Source: Gerris lacustris
Taxonomy: Eukaryota > Arthropoda > Insecta > Hemiptera > Gerridae
NCBI GenBank assembly: GCA_951217055.1
Contig: OX578284.1
Span: 29,972,187 to 30,036,186, forward strand
Length of the DNA: 64,000 bases
Direction: 5' to 3'
The notes under the pieces were generated by a model. The model was not told the DNA's origin. It saw nothing but the letters and a program-made list of their open reading frames with translations, and did no database searches. Position 1 is the first letter of the stretch; each line of letters begins with the position of its first letter. Shown here piece by piece: positions 25,001 through 34,440 of this stretch. The position numbers and the translations under genes are program-made.

Positions 25001-28000
25001 ATTTTTAAATATATAGATAGACTCCAAACTACGATTTGGAGAATATTTTATTCTTAGAAACGGAATAAATGATAGTCATGATTTTATTCCAACAGGCTTG
25101 GAAACAAAACTATTTAGGCATTTTATTTAATTGCTAGGCCTACATGTCAATAGGAAACATAGCCACTAATACCTTATAATGAGCCCCGCACTGAGCGCGG
25201 GGTTAAGGCTAGTCCATTTATAAGAATATCTTATTATATAAACAGATAATTCACATTAATGAAAACTATTATAACCAGCTCTTATTGAAACTTTGCCTGA
25301 TATAACATCAATCCCTTTGAATTCTATTCCTAATCCTAAAAAATCTTACATCCTTGATTATTTTAACCTTTTTTGTGATTCTAACTACAGTCTCAACTTC
25401 TATTTAAAACATTTTATTGTTTACCTCTGAGGTTTTTCAACTCTTATTAAGAATTCTGTATCTTCGTTGAAATCACCCGAAGTTGCTTCTCCAAAAGTTG
25501 AAACCTGTGGATAGAAATACAAAAAAAAAAAAAAAATACAACTTAATATCTTGTTAATTCACACTTGAGAAATTAGTCTGATAAAGATTCCATCTAAATT
25601 TACTCATGCACCTATTCTAAATTATTTATCTAATGCCTACATCTTAATTTTCATATTTTTATTTGTATAATTATAATTGTTTTAAATAAAATAAATATTA
25701 CCATGCTAGATTCGCTTGCACTCCTTGTACTTAGTTCTCCAGTCAGGTCTGTACATAATATTTTTTGAAGAGAAGGAGAAGCAGCTGCTAGCATAAATCT
25801 GAAAACAAATCATTTTAAAAATTGTATTTTTCATTTTATACTGAATGTCTATTATACATAATATATGCAATAAGACCAATTGCACATTAAATCTATATTA
25901 TTATTTAAATAAATAACGATGATTGTCTTAACATAATTGCTCAATTGAGGAGCCTAGTATCAAAGACGGACATTCGACATTTTTTCCGAATTTCAGTTAT
26001 TCGATTGTTTCTTATAGATTTTTGGCTGCTGCATCAGATTCTGCTATCCATTTGCATCAAAAACGACCAGAAAAGGGGTAAAAATGCAATAATATTTGTA
26101 GTTTTGTTTCAAATACGGACAAGTCAACCCATATTTTGCTTCAAAAGAGGACATAACCGAAACAGCCAATCAGGAGGCTGCATTTTACTGACTCGTTCCT
26201 ATGATGCACTGCGGGCTTAAGCGTCTGAATACCTACTCCTACCATTTTGTCGTACATGTTTAGAAAAATGATACCCCGTGGGGAAATCGAGAAATCAATT
26301 TTAGCTCTAAATTTGGGGCACTACTCCCTAAGAACTCTGAAAAATGTGAAAAAAAAATTATTTCTGCAATATTATTATTCTAACCATTATTTTCAATGTA
26401 ATTTTGCTTCAAAAACGGACAAAACCTTGTTTTTGTTTCAAAAGCGGACAACTCCACTTTTTAACTCCATTTAGCAGGTAAAATATCAAAGAAATTCACG
26501 TTTTCTGTACTTCTAACTAGTTATGAGTCTATTAAGAATCTACAGAAAAAAATCATTACTCTAGCGCCAGTAGAATTTGAGCTACAGTTTTTCGGCTCTC
26601 CTGTAAAATTTTGAAATGTGCTCTTGATACTAAGCTCCTCAATTATTACTATTAAAATTAGTACATTTTCATTTCATAGCTTAAAACTAGAACATTATTT
26701 TGCTAAGTATTATAAGTATAGTATTATTCTTTGCATTTAATTGTTTTATTTAAAATAAGTTATTTAATGTAGTTTGCTAGAATATGTCCCTCTTATCAAG
26801 TAGTCTTCTGTTTTTGTAGGTCGTGCTAAGGGTTACAAATGTTTAAAAATAACTAAGTTATTAAACATTGACTATATTTTGACCAACTCCTGGTCATTCG
26901 TGCCTTATCATGAAAGAGTTATTTTTAATTTATTTTATATTCCTGCCAATTATTTAGTATGGTTACTATTATTTTTACTCAACATTAAAATCACCTTCCT
27001 ACATTACAACTACAACCTAATAAAGTTTTATGAACCTAATAACATTTAAAATCAACAAAAACGTGATAACTATCGCACTTCCACAAATAATCCTATTACA
27101 ATATAAATAATTATAAAGCATACTTATGAGCTGTTATACAAGCCGATCCTGCTAGAAAGACAACATCTGTATGAGGCTGTTCATTGTATAACCACCAGAG
27201 TGCACTATCGTACGTTGAAGCACAAACCTGCACTGGCCTTGGTACTGGTTTTGGAGGGCAGTATGGTGTCTATAAAAGTAAAAGAAATAATTAAAAATGA
27301 ATATTCTACATTATTTTTTAAAAGAATAATTAATGTTAAATATTATTTAATAATTTAATTTTATGCTTGAAATAGTTTATAACACATATTTCTAAATAAT
27401 ACATTTGTAAATAATACATTTGTAGGTTGAATTGCCTCCCCACTCTTCTCATTCACTTTTTTATAACTAAGCTAAAAGTACCAACAGCAAAATTGTTCCA
27501 ACTAACTCAAACAAAATTTTCTCATATATACGTAGTGCTACACTATATTTTTATCTCATTAATCCTAATTTGTGTGTCATCTGTGCGGACATGAGAATTT
27601 TAACTTATCTATTGTAAACTGCTGTGGGTGTTTTAATGTTAAATATAACATTTTGAGCAGCAAAACAGGTTAAGAGTTGATGATGGTTGTGATGAATGGT
27701 GGAGAAGAAGTTCCCACACTTTATCCAAAATAATTTCAATGAAATTCTAATTATTCGGTTGAAAAGGAACTTGTCCATTAAATGAGAATCATCCGTACCA
27801 TTATTAAAAGAAACATATAAAAATTAATATTACCTGTAAAAGGGGACGTTGAACTTTTTTAAGATTTGTAATCCAGAATCGTTGTTGTCTTCTAGCTAAA
27901 AGTGCGGCTCTGATCGCATTTTCAAAAACTTCATTTACTCCGTAGTATGTGAGTACTGAAGTCTCGTAGTATGTAATACCAAGTTCACGTGCTATACACC

Positions 28001-31000
28001 GACCTTCGTCTGGCATTACGAGATCACATTTTCGAATCGCCCTTCAAAATATAAAATAGATTCATTTAAAAATTATGTATTTCAATACATTAAAACCACA
28101 AGGACTAAAAATGTGTTTATTATTATTTTCTTAATATTTCATGTAGAAATAACCTATGTTTATTTTTCATTCAGAAAAAAATGCTCACTGACATCATTTT
28201 GTGCTTTTATTATAATATTAATTAATTTTTGACAGAGCACCTTCTGCAACCCGGGTTTGTTCAAAGGACCCTAAAGGCGGAAATACACATGCTAGTTACT
28301 CGCACAAAAACGTATGAGTAGCTCGCAGAGGAGTGCTACTGGCATGTGTATACATCAAATAGCATGCGAGTGAAAAGCATGCGAGTAAATCGCACGAGGT
28401 TTGATTTTTGTCTTACCAGTGGCACAAGTCGAGGGGTGGGGGAACTGATAAGGCATGTGTAAACAGGCCTGCCAGCGCAAGGCCACAAGGTTGCTAGTAG
28501 CTAGCACGAGTCTCCCTCAGCCCTTCAGTCTTCAGTTGCGTTCCTTCCTTTCGCGGGTATCTGACAACAACTCATCAACTTTCTCCGGAAGAATTCGCAA
28601 TTGATTCCTAAAACCATTGACGTCCCTGTACCGCATTTCATTAAGTAGGCACTGACTCGCTCCATGTCCTTAATTTCCTTCTAGCTATCCAATCTTTTAC
28701 CCACATTCTTCGTGTCTTTTTATTATTTTTCAAATGTTTTAAAACAGTTCTTTGCAAGTAACTGAACAATCTGGTTAATTTCATTCCGCACCGATAGATT
28801 CATAATGTAAATTAAAACACAATTAATAAAACTATCAGAATTAATTAAATCAAATACAATTATTTAATAATTTATTCCGGCTAAGAGAAGGCAAGAAACG
28901 TGTGCCTGTTTCAAAACTAGAACTGTGACTGGAATGTGTATTGTCATGTGCTAGTAGCTCGCACAAGACCTATCATCCGGATGATACTAGCATGCTTTTT
29001 CACTGGCAAATGTAACCAGCGTCTGCAGCATGCCAGCTACTGACGTGCTAGTAACTCGCCACTGGCATGCTTTTTTACTAGCATGTGTATTTCCGCCTTA
29101 ATAGTGGTCCTATGTCTTTGGTATTAAGTTCCCCCGGTGAAAAAAATAAATAGGCTTTTTTACAGTAGAATAAAGCTTTATTTTATTGACATTTGTTCAT
29201 TCTACTGTCATTCAGTCAGTTTATAATTAAATATAAATATTGTCTTCTATTGTACAACACTAAGCATTTGCTTCTGTAGAGCAGTTTTTTGTTTCTTACG
29301 ATTCATATATATCTATTTTATTGATCTCATTCATCATGTTTTGTGTTATACCTGTGCATAAAAATCTTTAGTTGTGATATATTAGTGCATTTTGGTGTCC
29401 AATTGTTGAAATAATTTCACACTTAGTCAAATTAGTTCAACAATTGGGCATTTTATGAGAGTAAACTAGTTCTTGTTAAACAAGGAACTAATAACATTAA
29501 ATATCAAAATGTATTATTAATATTACTACCATTTTTCGAACACTATAGGTCATGTGATTTAAAATATTAATCATAATTGGAAGTAACTCTTCTTCCTCGT
29601 GGTAGTTGCATGTTAAAATGGTTTCATAATCCAAGTTTTCATATAAAATAGTTAGTTATATTACTAACATTATAATATTTACTGAAAGTTTTTCTTTGCA
29701 TTTTTTGTTTCAGATATTCGGGTGCACAAATGATAGTGCTTAAATATGTTCATTAATAATGCTACATGTGCGAATAAGCTTTCCAAATTTATTATTTTGG
29801 AATCACCCAGGGATGTTTTTTACCTTGTGGGTTATGTAATAAAGTTTTTATTTTCTTTATAAAAAACGGGGAAGTTTATCTAATGTTGTATTTCAATCGA
29901 CACCTTAAATGAGTCAACAGGTACTTCAAGACTCCTAAACTGGTATGAATAGACTATTTTTGAAAGTTCCTTTTGGGTTATTATTTGTTGGTGAAGGATA
30001 ATGCTATAATTTGTTGACACTGGAGGATTAAGTATAAACTTTGAACAAAATAACTATATCTCATCTGGGTTGGATTCCCAGAGAGTTAAGTAGATTTTTT
30101 TTTCATATTAGTAGGTAATATGTAAAGTTGTTGATCCCATTGTTCTTATATGACTACTACAGTGGCTGTGGCTGGCTTAATGTAGTTGACCTTATAACTT
30201 TGTCAGAACGTTTTATATATATATATATATAATTTATATATATAATTAGGAATAAATTATTACATAGACTTAAGGTGTTCTGCTGAAAAATTAGTCCAAA
30301 TTCTGCAACAATCTGGGATAGTACCCCAGTAAGAAAATACACTAAAACTGTATTATTTTTCCATAAACCTTAGTATAATATAACATATTATGGCCAATAT
30401 ATTGAAAAAATGATTTCACACTAGTTGATTCGATCACTGTGGCATATCTGATAATGACAGAATACTGCTATAAGTTTTCGCTGGAACAGACAAAATTTGA
30501 ACAACTTTCTGCTTATTAGGGTTTTTGAGAATTTATTCCGCTTATAAGATCCTTCAATTTAGGCCCTTATCTATTTTTCTATCTTTTTAACTTAATACAT
30601 TTTGTGAAATAGTGAAAAGTACAGCTTTTTTACCTGACGGGATTTTCCTTCACCTTTCACTGATGGATTCAGAATTGAAATTTAATTTGTAAATAGGCAT
30701 TTGTTTTTATCTCAAATTTACCACTGTCTTACCAATATTAAGTTTTATCAAACTATTTGCACTACAAAATCGGGACACTATTTCACTTTCAAACTTTTTT
30801 TACCTTTTTGGTGATCCAATTTAAACTGAGCTATAAGTGTTTGAAATTTATAAGTTTGCTCAACACGGCATATGTAATGCAGCCTTAGTGTGTGCATGAC
30901 ATGTAAGTTGTTAACATGTCCAAAATGCATATTATAAAATTATTTAAATCGTACCTGAGAAATGGGCTCCTCTCCCTGAAGAATTCTAAGTATGTTTCAT

Positions 31001-34000
31001 CCCTATACATGTAGCGTAAGTCATTCTTACAGCCGACTAGAATAACAGGTGTGTGTGGACAAAACCTTCGTATTTCTGGATACCACATCACCTTGCAGTT
31101 GTGTAGGGACTTGTGTGATGTCACTGAGAAACATAATAGCACCACGTCGGACCTAAAACAAGACGGGTGACATAATTCAACTCAAAATTTTGATACAATT
31201 AAAGTGTAAAGTTTCGGAAAATTAAGAAAATTTAGTAAGTAAAGTTTTAAGCTTAAGTCGTTCTTAGAGCAAAATTATTCCCTCAGAGTTTTTACCAAAT
31301 TACTAATCTAAAATAATTTAGGTTGGCTATAATAATAGTAATAATAATAAAGCCTTTATTTGTCCCCTTATCATATGTATAATACATTTTTAAAAAAATG
31401 TTTGGTCTTTTCCATACATAATAACATTTTTTAATTTAATATTTTGTTCTCTCTTTTTCTTTTTTATTAGAATTTGGCCCATTCCTGGGCACTGCTTGTG
31501 GTTGCTCCAATGCCAGTCTTGTCCATAGCATTCCTGACATCTTTTCTTAGGTTGTTACACCACCTTGTCCTTGGTCTTCCTTTTCTCTTTCCTCGGTTCC
31601 CACTCAGTCACCACTTTCGTCCACTTGTTATTATTCATTCTGATTAGGTGCCCATTCCCATTTCAAAGATCTTATGAAATTTTTTACTCCACTTTTTCTA
31701 CTCACCTCTTTGTTCTTTAACCTGTGTTTTTCCCTCCCAGCATACACCTGGGCTCAGACAAATTATTTTTCCATTTTTTTGGTTAGTTTCTAAGTTTGAG
31801 ATGTATGGTCATACTTGGTATTATGCATGCTTGAAACACTTCTTTTTACCTCCATGGGCATTTGAAGATAAAATTCATTGCCCAATATTTCTTCAGCAAA
31901 ATGTATTCCAGCATCCATCCAATCCACTCTAATGAACATTTTTCTAGGGTTGCTGTAAACAAATCAGCTGATAAAATTCTCCTTCCTTGACACCTTTTCT
32001 AATAGAGAAGTTTGTACCAGCACTTTCCAACTTCACTTGGACATTACTATTTGTATATAGGTGTTTCCCAGACTTTTTTAACGATACTGTTAATGTTTTG
32101 TTCTTCTAAAAATAAATTCATGTATTTGTAGGGTGACCATAAAAAGTTTTGTCTCGGGACATTGAAATCGTGGGTAGGGGGGGAGCTATTGTAGCCCCAG
32201 ACGAAAGGGTGAGGGCAAATTTATATGCATTCTTTAGATAACATTTTCTCTTTTGACATTAATTGGTAAATTTGCTCAATGAGGCCCACCTATTTCATAT
32301 GGTCCGATTTACTTATTTTCCAAGTTAGAAAATGTTTTTACATATAAACGTGTAGAGTGATTTGGGAAAGAGAATAGAGAGAGGGACAGACAAACATCAT
32401 GTACTTGCACTGGATAAATTAGACCTAGTAGAACTTACTCTGACAGTGGGGGACTTGGCTAAACCTATGATCTCACAACTTTTTACGCGAGACTTGGCTT
32501 ATTTTTTACACTAGCGTTTTTGTTGGGATATAACTTTACAGACCTAGATATATACATAAATATCAAAATTAATTGGTATTAAATTGCCTACAGACCAATG
32601 GTATGTGCTAAAAGCACATATTGGAATATTTATTTATAATATATACATGCAAATTTTATGAAATATTTGTCAATAACATCAAATTTATTCATTTAATTAT
32701 TTAATTTAAAATGTAATTTATTTTTTACCTTCCGTAAGCGAATCTGCGGTCCTTTTCGTGGTCTCCAAAAGTGTCCCATAGCCTTAAGGAAACATTGACA
32801 CTGTCCACAACTTCCCATGACCTTTCTAACACCTAGTAATAGACATAACAGTCATGTTATTAGAAACATTCAACAGTTTATTTTATATTATAGTACATAA
32901 TATACCTAGAATGTTAAGTAAAATGTAAAAAAAATAATAAGAAGAAGAATTATATTCTTATATACGAATTTAACCATGTACTACAAGTAGTTTTCCCAGG
33001 AAAAATCTAGTTCACAAAATATGATGAGAATAAATCTGATGTAGCTGAAAATTGATTGTGAAATGTAAAGAATCAATCACCTGTTGAACACTTTTTAATA
33101 ATAATAAAATGTGTTTAATAATAAATTATTAAATTATATATTGCGGGATTTAAATTCAGATTATTCACTATGTATATGAGAAAGTATTTTTTTTTTTTTT
33201 ATTCATCTGAGCAACTTGGTATTTTTGCTATCTGGCAGCCTTTTAAAGTTTTAGTACAATGGTTAGGTCTATTTTTTTTATTATTAATCGTGAACGACAC
33301 CGCCCATGGTTACATCTTCAATATGCAATTATCAATGGGTGGTGTAAACTATCCATCGGAAGGCACATAGGACTCTCAATCACTCCTATTGTCTGCACGA
33401 AAACGTGCACACAATATTAGCTTCCTTCAGACTCTAACATAATGGGTTCCCTTCTGACTAGCAATGCAATTGTGATCCTCGTGATTTAATAACTGTAAGA
33501 TATAATAGTAGGCTCACTGTTATTATTTACCCTTTGGAAGGAGATGCTGGTTCAATTTCCTACTCCAGTAAGGGTCCCATTCTTAGTGGTCATGCTGCAT
33601 CGTGATATAAGTAGGTAGTTAATTAGGTTGGTATTTAGAAGTAGTGTCTGTCCTTTTTCAGAATACCAATTATAAGGTTTAACCAGCAGATAGATTGACG
33701 CACGACATACCAACCCCATGTCATCCATAATATTGACATTTTCATGTTTAGGCTCTGGGACACAAGTCAAAAACGTTATGTTACTTTTTAGCTTAAAAAC
33801 TCAGAAAAGTATAACAGGGAGTTAGAAATGCATAGGAGGTTTGTAATCTAGTCTCCAGCTGTAGTGCCTTCTCCTACCGCGCTTCATAGGGCCGAAGAAA
33901 GTCAAAAAGAGTTCCACGCCTAGCAGGGAACTAGGCCGTTGCAGGAGGTAGTTCGCACTTGCATAGTCTAGTCTTGTTTAATCTCGAATTTGTACCATCC

Positions 34001-34440
34001 TTATAGGCATGTTAGCTTGGCCTTGGTTAGGTTGGTTCCCTTTGACATTTTCATGTCTTTACTTAGGCACATAAACGTGAAAAGCGTTACTAAAAAACTA
34101 CACCAAAAAGCGTTACATGAAAATGTCTCACTGTCTTGCAGACTCGTATGCAAGCATTTTTTTTTAGTTGCATAAGCCCTTTGGAAGGCCCAAGTTTTCC
34201 ACAAGCTTACGCACCACAAATTATTCTTCTATTATATAAGATATTGAAGGTTTTACTTACATCTTTGTATATCCTGTACTGGTCGATTGCCCATACAGTG
34301 GGTACATGTGTGGTAAGGAGCTGGGATAAAGATAGCTGCTTGTTGCAAGCCCGAGCACATATCAGCCTCGTCTTGCCCACCGCTGTGTCTCCAACAACGA
34401 CGCATTTCACCAACTCCTGGTGGTGCTGTTCGTTATCCAT
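12817..34440 (-). CDS. RhoBTB: RhoBTB: atypical Rho GTPase with tandem BTB domains (14 coding exons)
   Basis: Coding exons, in transcript order: 34440-34261, 32832-32729, 31152-30955, 28041-27834, 27269-27124, 25798-25702, 25504-25425, 22068-21921, 21743-21597, 17630-17517, 16411-16241, 15451-15203, 14145-13997, 13018-12817. All introns are GT-AG, all phases agree, and the sum is 2193 nt (730 aa), close to the 696-745 aa usual for the family. Visible motifs: P-loop GDTAVGKT (17-24), switch [10 protein letters not shown] (45-53), [11 protein letters not shown] (79-89) replacing the usual DTAGQE, CKND (136-139) and ETS (187-189). A proline-rich linker follows (231-242). BTB1 starts near 265 and resumes near 400 after an insertion; BTB2 is about 490-600. 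Known of the family: RhoBTB proteins are adaptors for Cullin-3 ubiquitin ligases, and their GTPase domain is atypical. The altered G3 motif fits poor GTP hydrolysis. There is no C-terminal CaaX box. The start is the ATG at 34440, which gives MDNEQ; an upstream in-frame GTG is not a credible eukaryotic start. Confidence 0.96.
13300..13775 (-). mobile_element. tRNA-derived SINE with internal tandem duplication (RhoBTB intron 13)
   Basis: On the minus strand it starts GGGAGCCAGGGTGGCCGAGG, has A box TGGCCGAGGTGGCAAAGAC, a long variable arm, and B box GGTCGTGGGTTCGATCCC. This is the shape of a class II (Leu/Ser-type) tRNA. The body contains two tandem units of about 100 bp (13610-13710 and 13508-13607), each with the motifs GATCGAACCCAC and GTGGGGGAAGAG. 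The overlapping reading frames here are by-products of its high GC content. Confidence 0.82.
13997..14145 (-). CDS. RhoBTB: RhoBTB coding exon 13
   Basis: 149 nt, residues 615-663. It encodes [16 protein letters not shown] and [10 protein letters not shown], the conserved C-terminal block of RhoBTB proteins. The acceptor is TTTCAG and the donor GTAAGC. It ends with two bases of the Trp codon completed by exon 14. Confidence 0.95.
14340..14760 (+). repeat. Family E and family D repeat fragments (RhoBTB intron 12)
   Basis: 14400-14470 contains AATTTGGCATACATGTTCAG and CCTCGAGGTGAAACC, matching the arms of the fold-back element at 37163. 14565-14760 is family D. The adjacency of E and D suggests both belong to one larger element. 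Confidence 0.55.
14990..15124. mobile_element. 135-bp MITE (RhoBTB intron 12)
   Basis: The arms GGTTNGTTCCAACCACACTT are inverted over about 55 bp, with ACGCATGCG near the middle of each. It is flanked by TAATA on both sides (14985-14989 and 15125-15129), so the target duplication is TAATA or just TA. The superfamily is unclear. Confidence 0.82.
15203..15451 (-). CDS. RhoBTB: RhoBTB coding exon 12 (end of BTB2 and C-terminal helices)
   Basis: 249 nt in phase 0, residues 532-614. It encodes [18 protein letters not shown], finishing BTB2, and then [19 protein letters not shown] and [11 protein letters not shown], the helical region after the BTB. The acceptor is TTTTAG and the donor GTAACT. 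Confidence 0.95.
16241..16411 (-). CDS. RhoBTB: RhoBTB coding exon 11 (BTB2)
   Basis: 171 nt in phase 0, residues 475-531. It encodes [19 protein letters not shown] and the [10 protein letters not shown] helix, a typical BTB/POZ dimerisation core. The acceptor is TTACAG and the donor GTAAGA. Reading past the donor adds a spurious tail and stop. Confidence 0.95.
16533..17040. repeat. Fold-back element (RhoBTB intron 10)
   Basis: The outer ends are AGTGTCTGA-TAACATCAAGC and its inverse, ending at 17040. The arms of about 240 bp share CGGGACATA, GGAGAGCGG and GATCGG blocks in reverse orientation around a short spacer near 16790. Within the RhoBTB pre-mRNA it could form a long imperfect hairpin. 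No transposase. Confidence 0.78.
17517..17630 (-). CDS. RhoBTB: RhoBTB coding exon 10 (between the BTB domains)
   Basis: 114 nt in phase 0, residues 437-474. It encodes [18 protein letters not shown], the helical extension that follows a BTB fold, and then [11 protein letters not shown]. The donor is GTGAGT. An intron of about 3.97 kb rich in repeats separates it from exon 9. Confidence 0.93.
17741..17930 (+). mobile_element. tRNA-derived SINE (RhoBTB intron 9)
   Basis: Starts GGGGGCTGGTGTAGCCAAGG, has A-box-like TAGCCAAGGTATTAGCATAC and a decayed B box GGATCTGGTTGGACCCC. After a body of about 100 bp it ends with GAGACGTTAAAGAAAAGAG and an A-rich tail. Head, body and A-rich 3' end in that order are typical of a SINE. 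Confidence 0.7.
17935..18745. repeat. Family C fold-back element (RhoBTB intron 9)
   Basis: The ends CTAGCGGCAGCAAAATTACG and, inverted, CTAGGCAGCAAAATGG form terminal inverted repeats. Near 18040-18085 there is a palindrome of GCAGCAAAATACGATTTTGC type. The segment GGCAGCAAAGGAAACATTTC recurs inverted at 59490-59520. GC-rich blocks (CGGCTTCGCCTCGGCAG) stand out from the AT-rich surroundings. The transposon class is unknown. Confidence 0.65.
20092..20560. repeat. Imperfect fold-back repeat with TTGGTT ends (RhoBTB intron 9)
   Basis: Both ends contain diverged inverted copies of GCAGCCACATGGGAATTTGGTT. GAACCAAGTTCC is repeated inside, and GGAGTTCCCCTGTTTGTGGAGG is an internal variant. It is probably a MITE; no exact target duplication was found. 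Confidence 0.5.
21597..21743 (-). CDS. RhoBTB: RhoBTB coding exon 9 (end of BTB1)
   Basis: 147 nt in phase 0, residues 388-436. It encodes [18 protein letters not shown] and the BTB strand-helix signature [11 protein letters not shown], where BTB1 resumes after the insertion. The acceptor is TTTCAG and the donor GTAACC. Confidence 0.93.
21830..21920. repeat. 46-bp tandem duplication spanning a RhoBTB 5' splice site
   Basis: GAAATTTATAATTTTTTTGT and on to GGTATTTGTA occurs twice, about 21831-21873 and 21877-21920. The copy next to exon 8 keeps the donor GTACAAATACC. The intronic copy reads ATACAAATACC, so its GT is lost. Confidence 0.8.
21921..22068 (-). CDS. RhoBTB: RhoBTB coding exon 8 (insertion within BTB1)
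   Basis: 148 nt, residues 338-387, encoding [18 protein letters not shown] and a polar loop ending [11 protein letters not shown]. The donor GTACAA lies at 21915-21920. A 46-bp tandem copy of the donor region lies just inside the intron and has lost its GT. Confidence 0.89.
23060..23957 (-). pseudogene. LINE reverse-transcriptase fragment with 308-bp tandem duplication (RhoBTB intron 7)
   Basis: On the minus strand one unit (23878-23654) reads [20 protein letters not shown], a decayed form of the RT catalytic block normally ending FADDL, then [14 protein letters not shown]. Downstream, near 23300-23215, frames give [18 protein letters not shown] sequence, the region that follows the palm in non-LTR elements. 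A segment of about 308 bp (23341 onward) is repeated at 23649 onward. Frameshifts and the lost Asp mean it is dead. Confidence 0.78.
24152..25212 (+). mobile_element. Non-autonomous Helitron-like element (RhoBTB intron 7)
   Basis: The left end is TCTATATATATAG followed by AATTAAAGTATTG, the usual Helitron 5' form. The right end has a GC hairpin CCCCGC-ACTGAGC-GCGGGG, then TTAAGG and CTAG, followed by T in the flank. There are no terminal inverted repeats and no target duplication, as expected. The left flanking base is G and not the usual A. No Rep/helicase sequence is visible in 1061 bp. Confidence 0.75.
25425..25504 (-). CDS. RhoBTB: RhoBTB coding exon 7 (insertion within BTB1)
   Basis: 80 nt, residues 312 to about 338, encoding an acidic and polar segment with [14 protein letters not shown]. 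This is the start of the insertion that interrupts BTB1 in RhoBTB proteins. Its place is supported by clean splice sites and by phase: it ends with AG of an Arg codon completed by exon 8. Confidence 0.87.
25702..25798 (-). CDS. RhoBTB: RhoBTB coding exon 6 (BTB1)
   Basis: 97 nt, residues 279-311, encoding [14 protein letters not shown]. This matches the BTB helix that usually reads as H-x-x-x-L-A-x-x-S followed by hydrophobics. The acceptor is TTTCAG and the donor GTAATA. Confidence 0.91.
25943..26644. mobile_element. Inverted-repeat element with GAGGAGC ends (RhoBTB intron 5)
   Basis: The left AATTGAGGAGCCTAGTATCA is matched by its inverse ending at 26644. AATT flanks or forms part of both ends. 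Inside, AAACGGACAA-type words recur several times, and 26245-26330 matches the family E arm (GATACCCC..GGGGAAATCGA). The superfamily is unknown, and the frames here do not resemble any protein. Confidence 0.7.
27124..27269 (-). CDS. RhoBTB: RhoBTB coding exon 5 (linker and start of BTB1)
   Basis: 146 nt, residues 231-279. It encodes the proline-rich [12 protein letters not shown] and then [20 protein letters not shown], the opening of the first BTB domain. The acceptor is TATAG and the donor GTATGC. It ends within the Lys codon of the AHK motif. Confidence 0.92.
27834..28041 (-). CDS. RhoBTB: RhoBTB coding exon 4
   Basis: 208 nt, residues 161-230. It contains the G5-like [16 protein letters not shown] and the end of the GTPase domain, then [15 protein letters not shown], which leads to the proline-rich linker. 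The acceptor is AAG|GG, chosen because it alone restores phase with exon 3. The donor is GTAATA. Confidence 0.93.
28275..29098 (-). mobile_element. PIF/Harbinger derivative (RhoBTB intron 3)
   Basis: The terminal inverted repeat AGGCGGAAATACACATGCTA is exact at both ends and is flanked by TAA on each side (28272-28274 and 29099-29101). Subterminal blocks repeat GCATGCGAGT and CTAGTA-CTCGC words. The 824-bp element keeps a degraded transposase N-terminal region, so it derives from a once autonomous Harbinger. Confidence 0.88.
28560..28805 (-). pseudogene. Harbinger transposase N-terminal remnant
   Basis: Minus-strand frames give [12 protein letters not shown], then in a shifted frame [20 protein letters not shown] and PEKVDELL. 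Harbinger transposases begin with an RRxWVxxWxxRR block followed by LLxEL...FxNxLRMSPExFxELL. The order and spacing fit, with at least one frameshift and several stops. Confidence 0.72.
30216..30245. repeat. TA microsatellite
   Basis: About ten TA units, interrupted, inside RhoBTB intron 3. Confidence 0.85.
30955..31152 (-). CDS. RhoBTB: RhoBTB coding exon 3
   Basis: 198 nt with acceptor TTTTAG and donor GTACGA. It encodes residues 95-161: the SDVVLLCFS core strand, the [11 protein letters not shown] helix and the G4 motif GCKND. It starts and ends inside Arg codons and joins cleanly to both neighbours. Confidence 0.94.
31455..32060 (-). pseudogene. LINE reverse-transcriptase fragment, palm and C-terminus (RhoBTB intron 2)
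   Basis: On the minus strand, near 32050-31920, shifted frames give [15 protein letters not shown] and [14 protein letters not shown], the RxGVRQGD..SPLLF region of non-LTR reverse transcriptases. Near 31850 the frame reads [11 protein letters not shown], and near 31590-31480 [20 protein letters not shown] ending in a stop after QEWAKF. GRPRxRW near the C-terminus is typical of RTE-like elements. The middle is deleted and frames are broken. Confidence 0.82.
32729..32832 (-). CDS. RhoBTB: RhoBTB coding exon 2
   Basis: 104 nt between acceptor TAG and donor GTAAAA. It encodes residues 61 to about 95, including [19 protein letters not shown]. This is the RhoBTB-specific form of the G3/switch II region. 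It ends with two bases of an Arg codon that exon 3 completes. Confidence 0.94.
33005..33190 (+). repeat. Family D repeat copy (RhoBTB intron 1)
   Basis: Matches 7840-8050 and 14565-14760 in block order: AAATCTAGTT, ATAAATCTGATGTAGCTGAA, AATCAATCACCTGTTGAA, ATTCACTATGTATATGAGAA. Same orientation, no coding potential. Confidence 0.6.

Noticed and set aside
32140..32230. MITE starting TAGGGTGACCATAAAAAG
   Set aside because: The left end resembles a common repeat start, but no inverted right end could be located in the intron.
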